From Vanessa cardui (lineage: Eukaryota; Arthropoda; Insecta; Lepidoptera; Nymphalidae): a DNA stretch of 64,000 nucleotides. Positions 1-9,534 of this stretch are shown here, one piece after another. Numbering within the stretch: the stretch's first letter is position 1; every line of letters begins with the position of its first letter. Below the pieces are notes generated by a model. That model was not told the DNA's origin, did not search any database, and saw only the letters and a program-made list of their open reading frames with translations. The translations under genes were made by a program, and so were the position numbers. The stretch is taken from NCBI RefSeq assembly GCF_905220365.1, contig NC_061151.1:5698197-5762196 (forward strand), written 5' to 3'.

Positions 1-75
1 GAACAACGTGGTGGAATATGTTCCAAAACCTTCTCCTCAAACGGAGAGGAGGCCTTTAGTGTACTGTATATCTTT
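1..75 (+). repeat. SINE-A 3' part, cut by window edge
   Basis: The window opens inside a SINE-A copy. GTGGTGGAATATGTTCC and the paired CTTCTCCTC / GAGGAGGCC that sit just before the SINE-A tail are visible. The usual ending (CCCAGCAGTGGGAATTTACAGG) is lost after GGCCTTTAG. Confidence 0.8.
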
Positions 76-251
76 TGATATGAGTTTATATATTGTTTTT
101 TTGATGCTACGGCTCATTTTATTACGTTCCATTAAGGTATAAATTAAATAGTTCAGTAGTACTACAACGAATCTGAAGCCGCGTTGGATGTCTATCTGGG
201 GGATTCCCACTTCTCAGAACCTTCACCAAAGTTTATTTTTGTAATATAAGT

Positions 252-512
252 TACTAGCGACCACTCTCGGCTTCGCACAGGTAAAATACTGATAGTAAAT
301 ATACTACATGAGATGTTACGACATCACATTACAAACTTCTAAAATTATCAGTGTTTCTTTACTATATTGTCCATGTATTGTACACAAAAACCTTCCTCTC
401 GAATCACTCTATAAAAAAGAACGCATCGAAATCCGTTGCGTCGTTTTAAAGATCTAAGCATACATATGGACAGACAGCGGTGAGCGACTTTGTCTTACAC
501 TATGTAATGATG
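252..512 (+). repeat. REP-C interspersed repeat
   Basis: Starts at CTAGCGACCACTCTCGGCTTCG and runs through the phrase TTTCTTTACTATATTGTCCATG to CGACTTTGTCTTACACTATGTAA. Five or more other copies lie in the window (35.37, 45.03, 51.0 kb plus; 11.45 and 55.9 kb minus). No coding content. Class unknown; it could be a LINE or SINE 3' end. Confidence 0.65.
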
Positions 513-525
513 TTATCACGACCGA

Positions 526-838
526 TAATAGTCAACAACGAACATTATACATATTAATTAACTACCTCCTCAATTAATATGTGCTATGTAGGAGTACATT
601 TAGTCCCCTTTGAGAATAAGCTTGACATAACGTCGTACGTGGTCGATTATTCTCAAAACAATATAAAAATAATTCGTGTCGTGAGAAAGAGAAGGAAATA
701 TCTTCCATCCTCTTCTTCTCCCTCTACGCTTATCAACTCAAATGGTCTTACAGAAAAAAATACATAGTGGTAAATATGCCATAGAATGGTGCCTATAGCC
801 TATCACTATATATTATAAAAAAAAAAAAACAAAATCCC
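526..838. other. AT-rich, no recognised feature
   Basis: I see no repeat shared with the rest of the window and no protein-like reading frame. A short A-run lies near 817-832. Confidence 0.5.
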
Positions 839-1010
839 CCGGCCGCGTCTGTCTGTCTGCATGTTTGCGATAAACTACAAAACTGAACTACTGAACGGAT
901 TTTCATGCGGTTTTGATTGATAGATAGATGGATTCATAAGGAAGGTTTTGGTATATAGTTTATTAAGGTTTTTGTGTAAATATGTTGAACTAGAATAATT
1001 GTTAAACATG
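839..1010 (+). repeat. Short interspersed repeat related to 22.64 kb
   Basis: The phrase CTGAACGGATTTTCATGCGG followed by GATAGATAGATGG also occurs near 22685-22735. Both are non-coding and look like ends of an unclassified retroposon. Confidence 0.5.
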
Positions 1011-1092
1011 ACTAAAAAAAACAGCAATAAATACATAAATATAACGACGAACATCCGGGATGGGCTGCTATTAGTTATTAATACTAACAATA

Positions 1093-1236
1093 TTGAAACG
1101 GATGTTACGCCCTTTGTGTACTGGCTCACTCACCTACTCGTCGGAAAACAACAGTTTTAAGTACTGTTTACCAATAAAATTTATGATAAATAGGTGTTAC
1201 CTAGATGGGCTTGCGCAAAATCCTACCAAACTTCAA
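1093..1236 (+). repeat. REP-T fragment
   Basis: TTGTGTACTGGCTCACTCACC and the later GGTGTTACCTAGATGGGCTTGCGCAAAATCCTACCA match the middle and outer end of REP-T, strongly diverged. It sits directly before an RT-P coding remnant. Confidence 0.6.
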
Positions 1237-1690
1237 GTAACTAATGGACTCTTTCGGTTTACATGGTATCTCTTGACCAAGGAGTTCCGGCATTTTTGCC
1301 ACGAGTCTCTTCATGACACAATAAAAAGGGCTCTTGCCATCGACGTTCCTGCTCTTACTGAGCCGTCTTAATTAGTCGTGATGATGGTAAGAGACCTGAT
1401 AGATTAACATTGGTTTCCTGGGAACGAGAACTGGCCCATGTGTGGGTCTCATACCCGAGAAACAATGTTAAGAGCTGGTGTCGCTGGGGAAAATACTGAA
1501 GCAAAAAAAATGTCTTTCGTCAAATTTCGTCCCATTTGCGTCGAAACACTTGGCCAGTGTCGCTTCATCAAAAGTATAACATCTTGCCTTATTGCCTACA
1601 CTGGTGACAGAGGAGCTGGTTTGTGTTTTGTCCAAAGGATCGGAATTGCGATTTAACGGGGAAATGCTGCTAGCATTCTTGCCACCTCCA
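1237..1690 (+). pseudogene. RT-P: broken C-terminal part of a retroelement RT protein
   Basis: In mixed frames the plus strand gives pieces such as CHESLHDTIKRALAIDVPAL, LVPWERE-like residues, then MLRAGVAGENTEAKK, FVKFRPICVETLG and GDRGAGLCFVQRIGIAI followed by RGNAASIL after an in-frame TAA. This order resembles the C-terminal tail of RT proteins seen in many insect and cnidarian retroelements (family knowledge, from memory). Frameshifts, a stop at the Q expected before RGNAAS, and an internal loss make it non-functional. Related fragments lie at 23.5-23.9 and 25.83-26.04 kb. Confidence 0.6.
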
Positions 1691-1764
1691 CGCGATCAAG
1701 ATTTATACAGTAAACAAAGCCTCCTCTTCCATTAATTTAAGGTTAAGGTATTTATTAATTTAAG

Positions 1765-2563
1765 GGTTTGAAACATATTCCACCACGCTGTTCCAATGCG
1801 GGTTGGTGGAATGCACATGTGGCAGAATTTTGATGAAATTAGACAAATGCAGGTTTCCTTACGATGTTTTCCTTCACCGACGAGCACGAGATGAATTATA
1901 AGCACAAATTAAGCACACATACAGGGTTATTGGTAACTCGACGTATATCCGTTAGGAGGTGATAGGGGTGACTATTTGCAATAATTTTAACCCCCATATG
2001 CATACTCCAAAAGTGAACCATTTTCGAGTTATCACGTTTTTTAACTTTTTTCAAAATTTGTCAAAAATGCAACTTCAAAAACTTATTTTAAAAAAGTTTC
2101 AATTAAAAGCTATTTTTTTCTTTTGTTTTATGAAAACAATAATATATCGGATATTTGTCAATATTTAAACAATAATTATCGGTCCAAATTTAAAAATGCG
2201 AGACGTAAAACGAACTTATTTTAATTATTTTTTCCTCAAAAATGCCTTAAAAACTAAAAAAATCAATATGAAACTTGGCCTGCAGATTATTTTAAAAACA
2301 TAACCGTTTTCTTAGCTTTTCAAAAATGTATAAAACGAAGGAAATTATTTCAAATCAATCGAAATAAAATCGCCAGAAAGGACGCTGGACGATGATTCGT
2401 ATTCGAACACGAACAAATGCGTACTAAATGTCGCTTTTTCAAATTCGCAAAAAAGGTTGTAGGATGTATATATATATATATATATAGTGGTGCTTGCCTG
2501 GGTTTGAACCCGCGATCATCGGTTAAGATGCGCGCGTTCTAACCACTGGGCCATCTCAGCTCT
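1765..2563 (-). repeat. SINE-A copy split by a ~545-bp insertion
   Basis: The body (1765-1921) ends at the SINE phrase AAATTAAGCACACATA. The tRNA-like head resumes at about 2467 with a (TA) run and GTGGTGCTTGCCTGGGTTTGAACCC, ending at the inverted A box CCACTGGGCCATCTCAGCTC. The two parts belong to one minus-strand SINE-A. Confidence 0.75.
1922..2466. repeat. AT-rich element inserted in SINE-A
   Basis: This stretch begins CAGGGTTATTGGTAACTCG and is full of A/T homopolymer runs. It has no usable ORF (the 69-codon frame is low complexity). It interrupts an otherwise continuous SINE-A, so it arrived later. I could not define terminal inverted repeats or a target-site duplication. Confidence 0.5.
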
Positions 2564-2564
2564 T

Positions 2565-2997
2565 AATTCTTATGTTAATAAATATATACTAACAAATACA
2601 AATATTTATATGCTTTTTATCAAATTACATTCAAAGAAATAGCGATCCATTGAGCGATCGAATATTAAAGAGTCTTATCACATACCAGATACAGGATTTC
2701 AATATATTCCAATATTCCTGGAAAATTTCAATTTAGATACACACATGCTCGAGAATACATCCTGTATAATATGAACACATTTGTCAAGTATTCCTAAGTG
2801 GATAACCGTGTTATGAACTCCCCGGGAGACTATATTAAATTACTATTAGTTTGCTTAAACTCTAACGACTTAGCATTCCGCTGTACAGTAAGAGATTACT
2901 AAAAAGTCCATTTACAAGAGCAGCCTGCAAATGTCCTTCTTTTGGGGTATGGCTCTTATTTTAATAAGGTTTGAACTTAGTAGATTTTTTTATACTA
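2565..2997. other. No recognised feature
   Basis: AT-rich sequence with no repeat match elsewhere in the window and no protein-like ORF. Confidence 0.45.
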
Positions 2998-3264
2998 TTG
3001 GTTGGCGGACGAGCATATGTGCCATCTGATGGTACGTGATCACCACCGCCCATAGACAACGGCACTGTGAGAAACATTAACCATTACTTTAATCATCTGC
3101 CAACCTTGGGAACTAAGATGTTATGTCCCTTGTGCCTGTTACACTGGCTCACTCGTTCTTTAAACGGAACACATCGATACCAAGTACTGTTGTTTGGCGG
3201 TGAATATTTGATGAATGGTTGGTACCTACCCAGACGGGCTTGCACAAAGTCCTACCACCAATAA
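2998..3264 (-). repeat. REP-T copy
   Basis: On the plus strand it reads GGTTGGCGGACGAGCATATG ... TGATGGTACGTGATCACC ... GGGCTTGCACAAAGTCCTACCACC. Copies with homopolymers show poly(T) before this on the plus strand, so the sense strand is minus. The short frame 3067-3264 is a by-product of the repeat. Confidence 0.8.
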
Positions 3265-3339
3265 TATTATCCTAAGTATAGTAGATCCTCAATTATGATT
3301 AGACTGAGGCTAATTTTAGCGAGCTATAGTTAAAGTTGC

Positions 3340-3490
3340 CCGCTTTTAAAACGCGTTACGCGCTTCCCACACGTGATGGAAGTGGGGGGGAGTACGTGAG
3401 ACTACCCGATGTCCTGGATACCGTATACCCAGGTACACCTGTTTCGGTGGACGCCACGGGATCGCTTTTGCGTGCTACCGTGACCCCCTG
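3340..3490. other. GC-rich unclassified patch
   Basis: A markedly GC-rich stretch (GTGGACGCCACGGGATCGC ... GTGACCCCCTGACG) in AT-rich surroundings. Its vocabulary (GATCCCGTGGCGCCCACC in reverse) recurs at 15.72-15.91 kb, so it is a two-copy repeat, probably a LINE coding remnant. No frame is long enough to identify it. Confidence 0.4.
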
Positions 3491-3871
3491 ACGATCAAAT
3501 AGAGTTGATCCCTAGTTTTTTGGATATATTTTCCTTTATTACCGTAATGAATTATGATACACTTGGCTGGGTTTTAATTCAAAGTTCTTATAACAGCACG
3601 GCAAATTTGACTTGTTTTATTTGTAATTTAAAGTAGGTGGTCAAGCTTACCTGAAAGTAGGTGGTTACCAAATTTGATAAAAATAAAATGTCAATAAGGT
3701 TTCATTTAGAATGGAAATGAGGACCTTTGAAATACCAGATTTTCTAAAAATTCCCTTATTTAACATTTCAACGATGGTAATATATGGCGATAAAAAAAAC
3801 TAAGCATTTAATTTACATAAATACTTATTTTATATAACGCAGAGAAGTTTTAGTGTGTCATTGTTAGATAA
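3491..3871. other. No recognised feature
   Basis: AT-rich; contains AGTAGGTGGT twice (about 3631 and 3657) but nothing else I can name. Confidence 0.4.
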
Positions 3872-4165
3872 AGACCCATATTATCTCCTCGAGTCAAACA
3901 TCAAAGGGTTAGGGATCGAGAGAGGACCTATTATGTTAAGCCTTCGCCTTCTACGATTACAAATGTAAAAAAATACTGGAAATTGAATTGGCTAGGAATG
4001 GCTAGCAATTTCGTTCCAAATTTAAATACTAAAGGAACTGATGTCATAAATGTTAAGTCCGTTACGCTTGGACACAGTACTGAGTCATTTGACCTTGATA
4101 ATACGTCAGAATGTATTGACAAGCCCGGGCAAGGAGACATACCTCAGGGCCCATTACCAGTTTGA
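3872..4165 (+). CDS. Candidate ORF or exon, unrecognised
   Basis: An open frame of about 97 codons runs from just after a TAA at 3869 to a TGA at 4163. It has no ATG near its start, but an internal ATG gives MASNFVPNLNTKGTDVINVK and the frame ends in GDIPQGPLPV. The composition is protein-like, with few homopolymers, and unlike the repeat by-products. A possible acceptor (ATTGTTAG) lies just upstream, so it could be a 3'-terminal exon or a retroelement remnant. I recognise no family, and the case is weak. Confidence 0.2.
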   Translation, partial: RPILSPRVKHQRVRDRERTYYVKPSPSTITNVKKYWKLNWLGMASNFVPNLNTKGTDVINVKSVTLGHSTESFDLDNTSECIDKPGQGDIPQGPLPV

Positions 4166-4202
4166 CCAAAAGACCAACCGAACTACCTCTCTCTAAGTTG
4201 AT

Positions 4203-4493
4203 CTTTTTTTTTTCTTTTATGTATAGGTTGGCGGACTAGCATATGGGCCACCTGATAGCAAGTCATCATCACCCATAGACAATGAAACTGTAAGAAATAT
4301 TAACTATTCCTTACATCGTCAATGTGCCACCAAGCTTGGGAACTAAGATGTTATGTCCCTTGTGCCTGTAGTTACACTAGCTCACTCACCCTTCAAACTG
4401 GAATACAACAATACTGAGTATTTGGCGGTAGAAAAACTAATGAGTGGGTGGTACCTACCCAGACGAGTTTGCACAAAGCCCTACCACCAAGTA
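4203..4493 (-). repeat. REP-T copy, near complete
   Basis: Poly(T) at 4206-4217 (the poly(A) tail in sense), then TATAGGTTGGCGGACTAGCA, the phrases GGAACTAAGATGTTATGTCC and TGAGTGGGTGGTACCTACCC, ending CAAAGCCCTACCACCAAGTA. Non-coding. Confidence 0.85.
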
Positions 4494-4496
4494 AAT

Positions 4497-4868
4497 ATGA
4501 AGCAACCTTGAATGCCAACACAGGCTTTTTTCATACTTAAAACCGACATACCCTAACACTAACTTTTGAAATGAGTGGTGAAATAATTCCATGTCAACTT
4601 CCTTCGAATTTAAAATCAATAACATCTTAAAGAGAATAACAACTCAATACTTTTCCCCTTTTTTGTAGTGTTTATTAAATACTACCATATATTGTCACAA
4701 CCCGTCACAACCATTGGGTACCATTGAAAATCAGCGTTGGGTTCTTGGAACCCAACTTGGAAGCTGAATGGTACACCTTTTAGGACACAATAATTATCAT
4801 TGTTTTGTTATGTTGTTATAATTAGTCATATTTTTTTATTTTTGTTGTATTTGTCATTTTTGTTGTTT
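4497..4868. other. No recognised feature
   Basis: AT-rich sequence; a short local repetition TGTCACAACCCGTCACAACC occurs near 4694. Confidence 0.4.
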
Positions 4869-5045
4869 GGCAGGCTTGGTCGAGCCGTCGGAGCGATCGG
4901 AACGCCTCATATTGAAATAAATCAGAGAAGAATATTCCCTGAGTTTAATTTCAAACCTCCGAGGATGGATAAAGATCGAAATCCTGACACTCGTGACGTC
5001 AGCTATGCTGGCGTCATGTGTTTTTTTAAAAACGGGCTCGGACAT
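4869..5045 (+). repeat. Interspersed repeat shared with 38.03 kb
   Basis: TGGTCGAGCCGTCGGAGCGATCGGAACGCC, then AAATCAGAGA, CGTGACGTCAGCTATG and AACGGGCTCGGA, recur in the same order at 38035-38185. Frames across it are by-products. Class unknown. Confidence 0.6.
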
Positions 5046-5126
5046 GCGACTCAGTTATATTTCTCTTTTATCCTTTTTATTGTGTCTCGTGTCCTATTAA
5101 GCATTTCTTTCTTTCTTTTTATTTTA

Positions 5127-5450
5127 GAGTCGAGATGGCCCAGTGGTTAGAACGCGTGCATCTTAACCGATGATTGCGGGTTCAAACCCAGGCAAGCACT
5201 GCTGATTCATGTGCTTAATTTGTCTTTATAATTCATCTCGTGCTCAGCGGTGAAGGAAAACATCGTGAGGAAACCTGCATGTGACAAATTTCATAGAAAT
5301 TCTGCCACATGTGTATTCCACCAACCGACATTGAAACAGCGTGGTGGAATATGTTCCAAACCTTCTCCTCAAAGGCAGAGGAGGCCTTTAGCCCAGCAGT
5401 GGGAATTTACAGGCTGCTGTTGTTGTTGTTGTTGTTGTTGTTTGTTGTTT
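5127..5450 (+). repeat. SINE-A, most complete copy with (GTT)n tail
   Basis: The order is tRNA-like head with Pol III boxes, the linker GCAAGCAC, the body (AAATTCTGCCACATGTGTATTCCACCA), the paired CTTCTCCTC / GAGGAGGCC, the ending CCCAGCAGTGGGAATTTACAGG, and a (GTT)n tail at about 5418-5450. About 324 bp. It resembles Metulj-type SINEs of nymphalid butterflies (from memory). It sits directly after a T-rich tract. Confidence 0.9.
5136..5189 (+). promoter_or_regulatory. Internal Pol III promoter of SINE-A (A and B boxes)
   Basis: A box TGGCCCAGTGG at 5136-5146 and B box GGTTCAAACCC at 5179-5189, close to the eukaryotic tRNA consensus boxes. The spacing is compatible with a tRNA-derived promoter. 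The same pair recurs in nearly every full SINE-A head in the window. Confidence 0.75.
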
Positions 5451-5587
5451 TATTTTTATTGGAGAACGCCATTGCACTAACTGACTATTAGTGGTCCAAA
5501 AACATTTTCTCTCTAAAATTATAACCGATCCTCACATCGCCATGCCCCAACAATTGTAATGTATAACATAGTTGTCTCTTGTCTCTT

Positions 5588-5651
5588 GGGGATCAAGTTA
5601 CACTGGCTGACTCACCTTTCAAATCGGAACTAAGTATTGCTATTTAACATT
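5588..5651 (-). repeat. REP-T fragment
   Basis: Only the central phrase GTTACACTGGCTGACTCACC and the following CGGAAC ... TATTTAACATTC remain. Confidence 0.55.
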
Positions 5652-5926
5652 CGTATATATCTTTTTTAGAACGGGGGTCTCACCGGAAGCCGTCAATTCA
5701 AAATGTAAAACGAATTCAAATTTTAATTTTATAGATTTATTTTTGATACTAACAGGTTATTTGTTTTGTTTGTAATTTTTTTATTTGTATATGGATTAAT
5801 AATCTGAAATAAATGCTTATTATTATTATATGTGTATAAGTCTAATCAGGGCTTGTAAAAAACCTTACCAAAAACAAATCGATCATATGACCTTGTCAAA
5901 ATGATAAAAGAACATTCTAAGGCTTT

Positions 5927-6122
5927 GAAATAAAACTAGTAATGACGGATTTGAATCGCGTATATTAATTATTTTTGACGGGTAGACAGTCTACCCGTGA
6001 CCACGAACGCTGTAAAGTGCTCGAAACGTCGGGATGTCAAAAATAATTAATATACGCTATTCAAATCCGTTATAACTAGTTTTATTTCAATGTGTAATAA
6101 TCGCGAAAATTTAAGACAACAT
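5927..6122. mobile_element. Penelope-like fold-back element
   Basis: Two 55-bp arms (5925-5979 and 6036-6090) are inverted copies with three mismatches by my count. Next to the left arm is a short hairpin, CGGGTAGAC-A-GTCTACCCG (5979-5997). The flanks carry ATTCTAAGGCTTT on both sides (about 5914-5926 and 6123-6135), a 13-bp target-site duplication. The loop phrase GTGCTCGAAACGTCGGGATG resembles terminal repeats of Penelope-like elements in Lepidoptera (memory-based). No protein is encoded, so it is a non-autonomous or internally deleted copy. Confidence 0.65.
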
Positions 6123-6245
6123 TATTCTAAGGCTTTTCATTATCACTAAGAACATGTATCGTAAAATAATACAAATGAATAAATACATTGCGTATTAGCT
6201 TACAAAGTCTATTCGTCTAGACAAATCGGAGTCAGTTATGTAAAC

Positions 6246-6532
6246 CAACTAGCTGTGCCCGCGACCTCGACCGCCTTTGAATTTAACAAAAACATAATAT
6301 TGTAGCCTAAGTTACTTCTTATTATATCAGTATTCTACCAGTATTCTACCAGTGAAAGTCCCGTCAAAGTCGGTGCAGCCGTTCCAGAGATTAGCCGGGA
6401 CAAACAGAGAGACAGACAAAAAATTTAAAAAAGTTATTTTGATACATGTACCGTGTATACTATGCATTGAGTAAAAAAGGGCTATTTTAATATTACAAAC
6501 AGACACTCCAATTTTATTATATTTATAAATGA
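6246..6532 (+). repeat. REP-F copy
   Basis: From ACTAGCTGTGCCCGCGACCT through CTTATTATATCAGTATTC, GAGATTAGCCGGGACAAACAG, TACCGTGTATAC and AGTAAAAAAGGGCTATTTTAA to AATTTTATTATATTTAT. Four other copies are present. It contains an unusual direct repetition of AGTATTCTACC. Non-coding, class unknown. Confidence 0.7.
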
Positions 6533-6618
6533 AAATATATAATACATACATACAAGGTCATTATAGAGCTCTGAAATGTAAAGGAAGACATCGGATGACT
6601 GAAATTAAAATCTATTCA

Positions 6619-6874
6619 TCAACAGCCTTTAAATTCCCACTGCTGGGCATATTCCAGTATTCCACCACGCTGTTCCAATGCGGGTTGGTGGAATACACAT
6701 GTGGCAGAATTTCTATGAAATTTGTCACATGCAGGTTTCCTCACGATGTTTTCCTTCACCGCTGAGCACGAGATGAATTATAAAGACAAATTAAGCACAT
6801 GATTGTCTGGGTTTGAACCCGCAATCATCGGTTAAGATGCACCCGTTCTAACCACTGGGCCATCTCTGCTCTTA
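6619..6874 (-). repeat. SINE-A copy
   Basis: Minus-strand copy with the inverted tail (CAGCCTTTAAATTCCCACTGCTGGG), body and head, ending at the inverted A box CCACTGGGCCATCTCTGCTC. A piece between the tail and GGCATATTCC is missing (the GAGGAGGCC pair). Confidence 0.85.
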
Positions 6875-6937
6875 AATCAATTAAAACTCTAAAAATCTAT
6901 TCGAAAGCGATAAAAAACATATTATTATATTTTTAAC

Positions 6938-7110
6938 CGTCTTCAAAAAGGAGGAGGTTATCAATTATATATATAACAATAATTATAACTACATTATATA
7001 ATCGTACATCGACTTTTAAATCATCTAATGTTTTTCATTTCATTTTATTTAGGAGGACTCTAAAAAAATGTTGAATACATTATTATTTTTAAAATTTTTT
7101 TTGGATATTT
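6938..7110 (-). repeat. REP-I copy
   Basis: AACCGTCTTCAAAAAGGAGG, then AATTATAAC ... TTTCATTTCATTTTATTTAGG and GGACTCTAAAAAAAT, are the inverse of the copy at 50.47-50.76 kb. Unclassified AT-rich repeat. Confidence 0.6.
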
Positions 7111-7489
7111 AATTGTTTTAAAACAGTGTTTTGTTTGGAGTTAGGTTTTCTTTTTGTTATTTTTTTTTTATTTATAATATGCATATTGTTATGCTTAAAT
7201 AATTCATTTTTAATTCTAACTATTCTCTTTTATATTTTCATTATAATTAAACATTTGTAAGGTATCCGAAACGATCGGATAATCCATAATTATTTCGTAT
7301 CCGTAACTGCACTAATCCGGTAAAATACAATTCATATATCCGTATTCATATCCATATATTATGTATATACCTATATAACATAGAATTTAATTATATTTCA
7401 GTATGATGATCAATTTACGCTTCTAATCATATTACATACATGCTTGTTTGTATGTTTGTTCAAGAAAAACTAAAACTAAAAGTCGTATT
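7111..7489. other. AT-rich; short ATCCG-rich repeat
   Basis: Mostly T-rich. At 7262-7365 there is a cluster of ATCCGTA / ATCCGAAACGATCGGATAATCC words, and a similar cluster lies at 20.54-20.64 kb. No coding content. Confidence 0.4.
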
Positions 7490-7492
7490 GAG

Positions 7493-7706
7493 ATGGTATA
7501 TTTTCGCTCGCGGTTTCGCTCGTGTTCTAGGGGTTGAGTATCATGTGTTAGGTAAAAAAATAGCCTTTGTTGAACTCCAAGTAATATTTTTAAGTTCAAG
7601 TTTACTTTATACGAAATTTCATCAAATTTGGTTCATTAGTTTGGTCGTGAAAGAGTAACTGATTGACAAAGCTATTTTCACATATATAATATTGTAGTAT
7701 AGATAG
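7493..7706 (+). repeat. REP-E copy
   Basis: Begins near GAGATGGTATATTTTCGCTCGCGG and carries TCATGTGTTAGGTAAAAAAATAGCC, TACGAAATTTCATCAAATTTGG and GTCGTGAAAGAGTAAC, ending TATAATATTGTAGTATAGAT. Related copies at 22.06, 38.84, 57.71 kb (plus) and 39.41 kb (minus). Confidence 0.65.
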
Positions 7707-7777
7707 GTAACTATCATCTATGGCGTATGGTGTATCACATTACAATTAAAATCTTCAGAACATATGGTTTCACTAAC

Positions 7778-7780
<3 letters not shown>

Positions 7781-7852
<72 letters not shown>
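7781..7852. repeat. (TA)36 microsatellite
   Basis: An uninterrupted run of 72 bp of TA dinucleotides. It produces spurious YIYIYI frames on both strands. It abuts a LINE-K 3' fragment. Confidence 0.97.
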
Positions 7853-7854
<2 letters not shown>

Positions 7855-7975
7855 CTCCTGTTTGGAAAGTAGATTCTACCGGGAAGAACCGACAAGAAAC
7901 TGAGTTAACACAATTATTTAAATTAATATATCCTGCCTGGAAGTCAACAGGTATTAATTCCACGCTTTTTTTATA
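7853..7975 (-). repeat. LINE-K 3'-end fragment
   Basis: GGAAAGTAGATTCTACCGGGAAGAACCG, CTGCCTGGAAGTCAACAGG and ATTAATTCCACGCTTTTTT are the inverted 3' UTR and stop region of LINE-K. Confidence 0.75.
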
Positions 7976-8017
7976 ATATAGGAATATAATATATTAGTGA
8001 TTTTAATGTATATATAT

Positions 8018-8103
8018 ATATATTCAGCACATGAATAATCAATGGCACTTGTCTGGGTTTGAACCTAAAACAAAACACACAAAACACTGGGCCATCTCGG
8101 TCA
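8018..8103 (-). repeat. SINE-A head fragment
   Basis: GGCACTTGTCTGGGTTTGAACC ... AACACTGGGCCATCTCGGTC is a diverged minus-strand head with the region between the B and A boxes rearranged. Confidence 0.6.
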
Positions 8104-8265
8104 GACAGACGGCGTTACTTTCAAATATATAATATTAATATAGATTATTTATTAGACTAATACATTAAATTAATATTCAATACCCTTACCGCATTTGCAA
8201 CTATAAAGAACATTACAGGCGTCGTCTTATAGAGGAAGCACATTTTCCATCAGCTAAAAGCTAAA

Positions 8266-8400
8266 ATGAAAGCTTCTCTACAACTTATGATGGCAATTTG
8301 CTTCGTAATAGGATACGCGGGGCGTTTGATTGGCTATAATCGAGTTAGTAGTGATGCTCTGCACCAACCGCATAGGACCTCCGCAAACTATTATAGCTGA
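8266..8400 (+). CDS. Candidate 44-residue secreted peptide, unrecognised
   Basis: A small ORF with an ATG at 8266 and TGA at 8398-8400 starts MKASLQLMMAICFVIGYAG: a basic start, then a hydrophobic run of about 13 residues like a signal peptide. The remaining ~24 residues are polar and end in NYYS. It lies in about 270 bp with no detected repeat. TATAAA occurs at 8203-8208, about 60 bp upstream of the ATG. It could also be the first exon of a larger gene or chance. No family recognised. Confidence 0.2.
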   Translation: MKASLQLMMAICFVIGYAGRLIGYNRVSSDALHQPHRTSANYYS

Positions 8401-8487
8401 ACTAGGTACTATTTTTATAATATAGAACTATCTGATAGTAAATTAGTTGGAGTTATTATAAATAAAGCATATTTCTTTTTTTTTCTA

Positions 8488-8697
8488 AATAAATAAATAT
8501 GAGACAACATCACATATATGACTCTGATCCCAATGTAAGTAGCTGAAGCACTTGTGTTATGGAAAGTCAGAAGTAACGACGGTACAAACACCCAGACCCA
8601 AGACAAGGTAGAAAAGTAATGATAATCTACATTGACTCGGCCGGGAATCAAACCCGAGACCTCGGAGTGGCGTACACACCACTCAACCACGGGAATA
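8488..8697 (-). repeat. SINE-B copy
   Basis: AAATAAATAAATATGAGACAACATCACAT (inverted tail), TGTAAGTAGCTGAAGCACTTG, then TCGGCCGGGAATCAAACCCGAGACC (inverted B box) and CACTCAACCACGGG (A box). The tRNA-like head lacks the usual CCCATGAAAACCGG stretch. Confidence 0.85.
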
Positions 8698-8801
8698 TTA
8701 GGGAATTAATATAAGTTTCACCATTTCGTTTAAATGAAGTTCTTGTACGTGACTTATTGAGTTAACTGGCAAAAGCGCATTTTGCCTCTCTTTCTTTTTA
8801 G

Positions 8802-8951
8802 AAGTAACGACGGTACCACAAACACTTAGACCCAAGACAAGGTAAAAAAGTAATGATAATCCACATTGACTCGGCCGGGAATCGAACCCGGGACCTCGGA
8901 GTGGCGTACCCATGAAAACCGGTGTACACAACACTCGACCACGGAGGTCGT
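8802..8951 (-). repeat. SINE-B copy, tail truncated
   Basis: Minus-strand head and body: TCGGCCGGGAATCGAACCCG, CCATGAAAACCGGTGTACAC, CGACCACGGAGGTCGTC. The tail half is absent after AGAAGTAACGACGG. Confidence 0.85.
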
Positions 8952-9474
8952 CAAACTACAAATATTTCATTCATTCATTCTCATTTATGAATGACACACA
9001 CAGTGATGTTTTCCAATATTAATAATTTAGTGTAGGTCTACGACAGCCCGATCGAAACGTTTCCATACTTATATATCATTAAAAAATAATTACTTTTAAT
9101 CGATAAGGTATATCAGCAAATTACTTATAATCGATATATTTCGATATCAAATCCATTAATGCTATGACATTTCGAGAGGCGGTCATATTTGAAGTTTACG
9201 GTGTGATCGGAAAATTTGTTCCAATAAATAATAAATTCGTATATTTTCATTTATAACTAGTTATAATAATAAGCAAACCAAACATTTTCCATTTAATAAT
9301 TATGTGATTACGGAAATAAAACCGTTTGAACCTATAATTACGCACATAATCACTTCTAGACTATCCACTGGACAAAATGGATTCCAGGCACTTTGGAATC
9401 ATCATATTATAAATTATAAAATATTGCTAATATTTTTAAGCCAAACACAAAATCAATGCAGGAAGTCTGCACTC
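8952..9474. other. AT-rich, no recognised feature
   Basis: Contains several ATCGATA-type words near 9098-9150. No repeat match or credible ORF. Confidence 0.4.
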
Positions 9475-9534
9475 TGAGTGCAGACCCATGATAACCGGTA
9501 TACACACTACTCCACCACGAAGGTCGGCAAATGT
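9475..9534 (-). repeat. SINE-B head fragment
   Basis: GACCCATGATAACCGGTATACACACTACTCCACCACGAAGGTCG is the inverted first part of the SINE-B head. Confidence 0.65.

Noticed and set aside
2465..2563. tRNA-like heads of SINE-A and SINE-B as possible real tRNA genes
   Set aside because: A and B boxes are present, but I could not fold a full cloverleaf with paired acceptor stem, and each head continues into a SINE body.
4800..5150. 116-codon plus ORF with hydrophobic N-terminus
   Set aside because: It spans a T-rich tract, an interspersed repeat and the start of a SINE-A, so the hydrophobic run is just poly-T translation.
7718..7976. Opposed ORFs with long YIYIYI runs
   Set aside because: They are translations of the (TA)36 microsatellite plus LINE-K 3' UTR.
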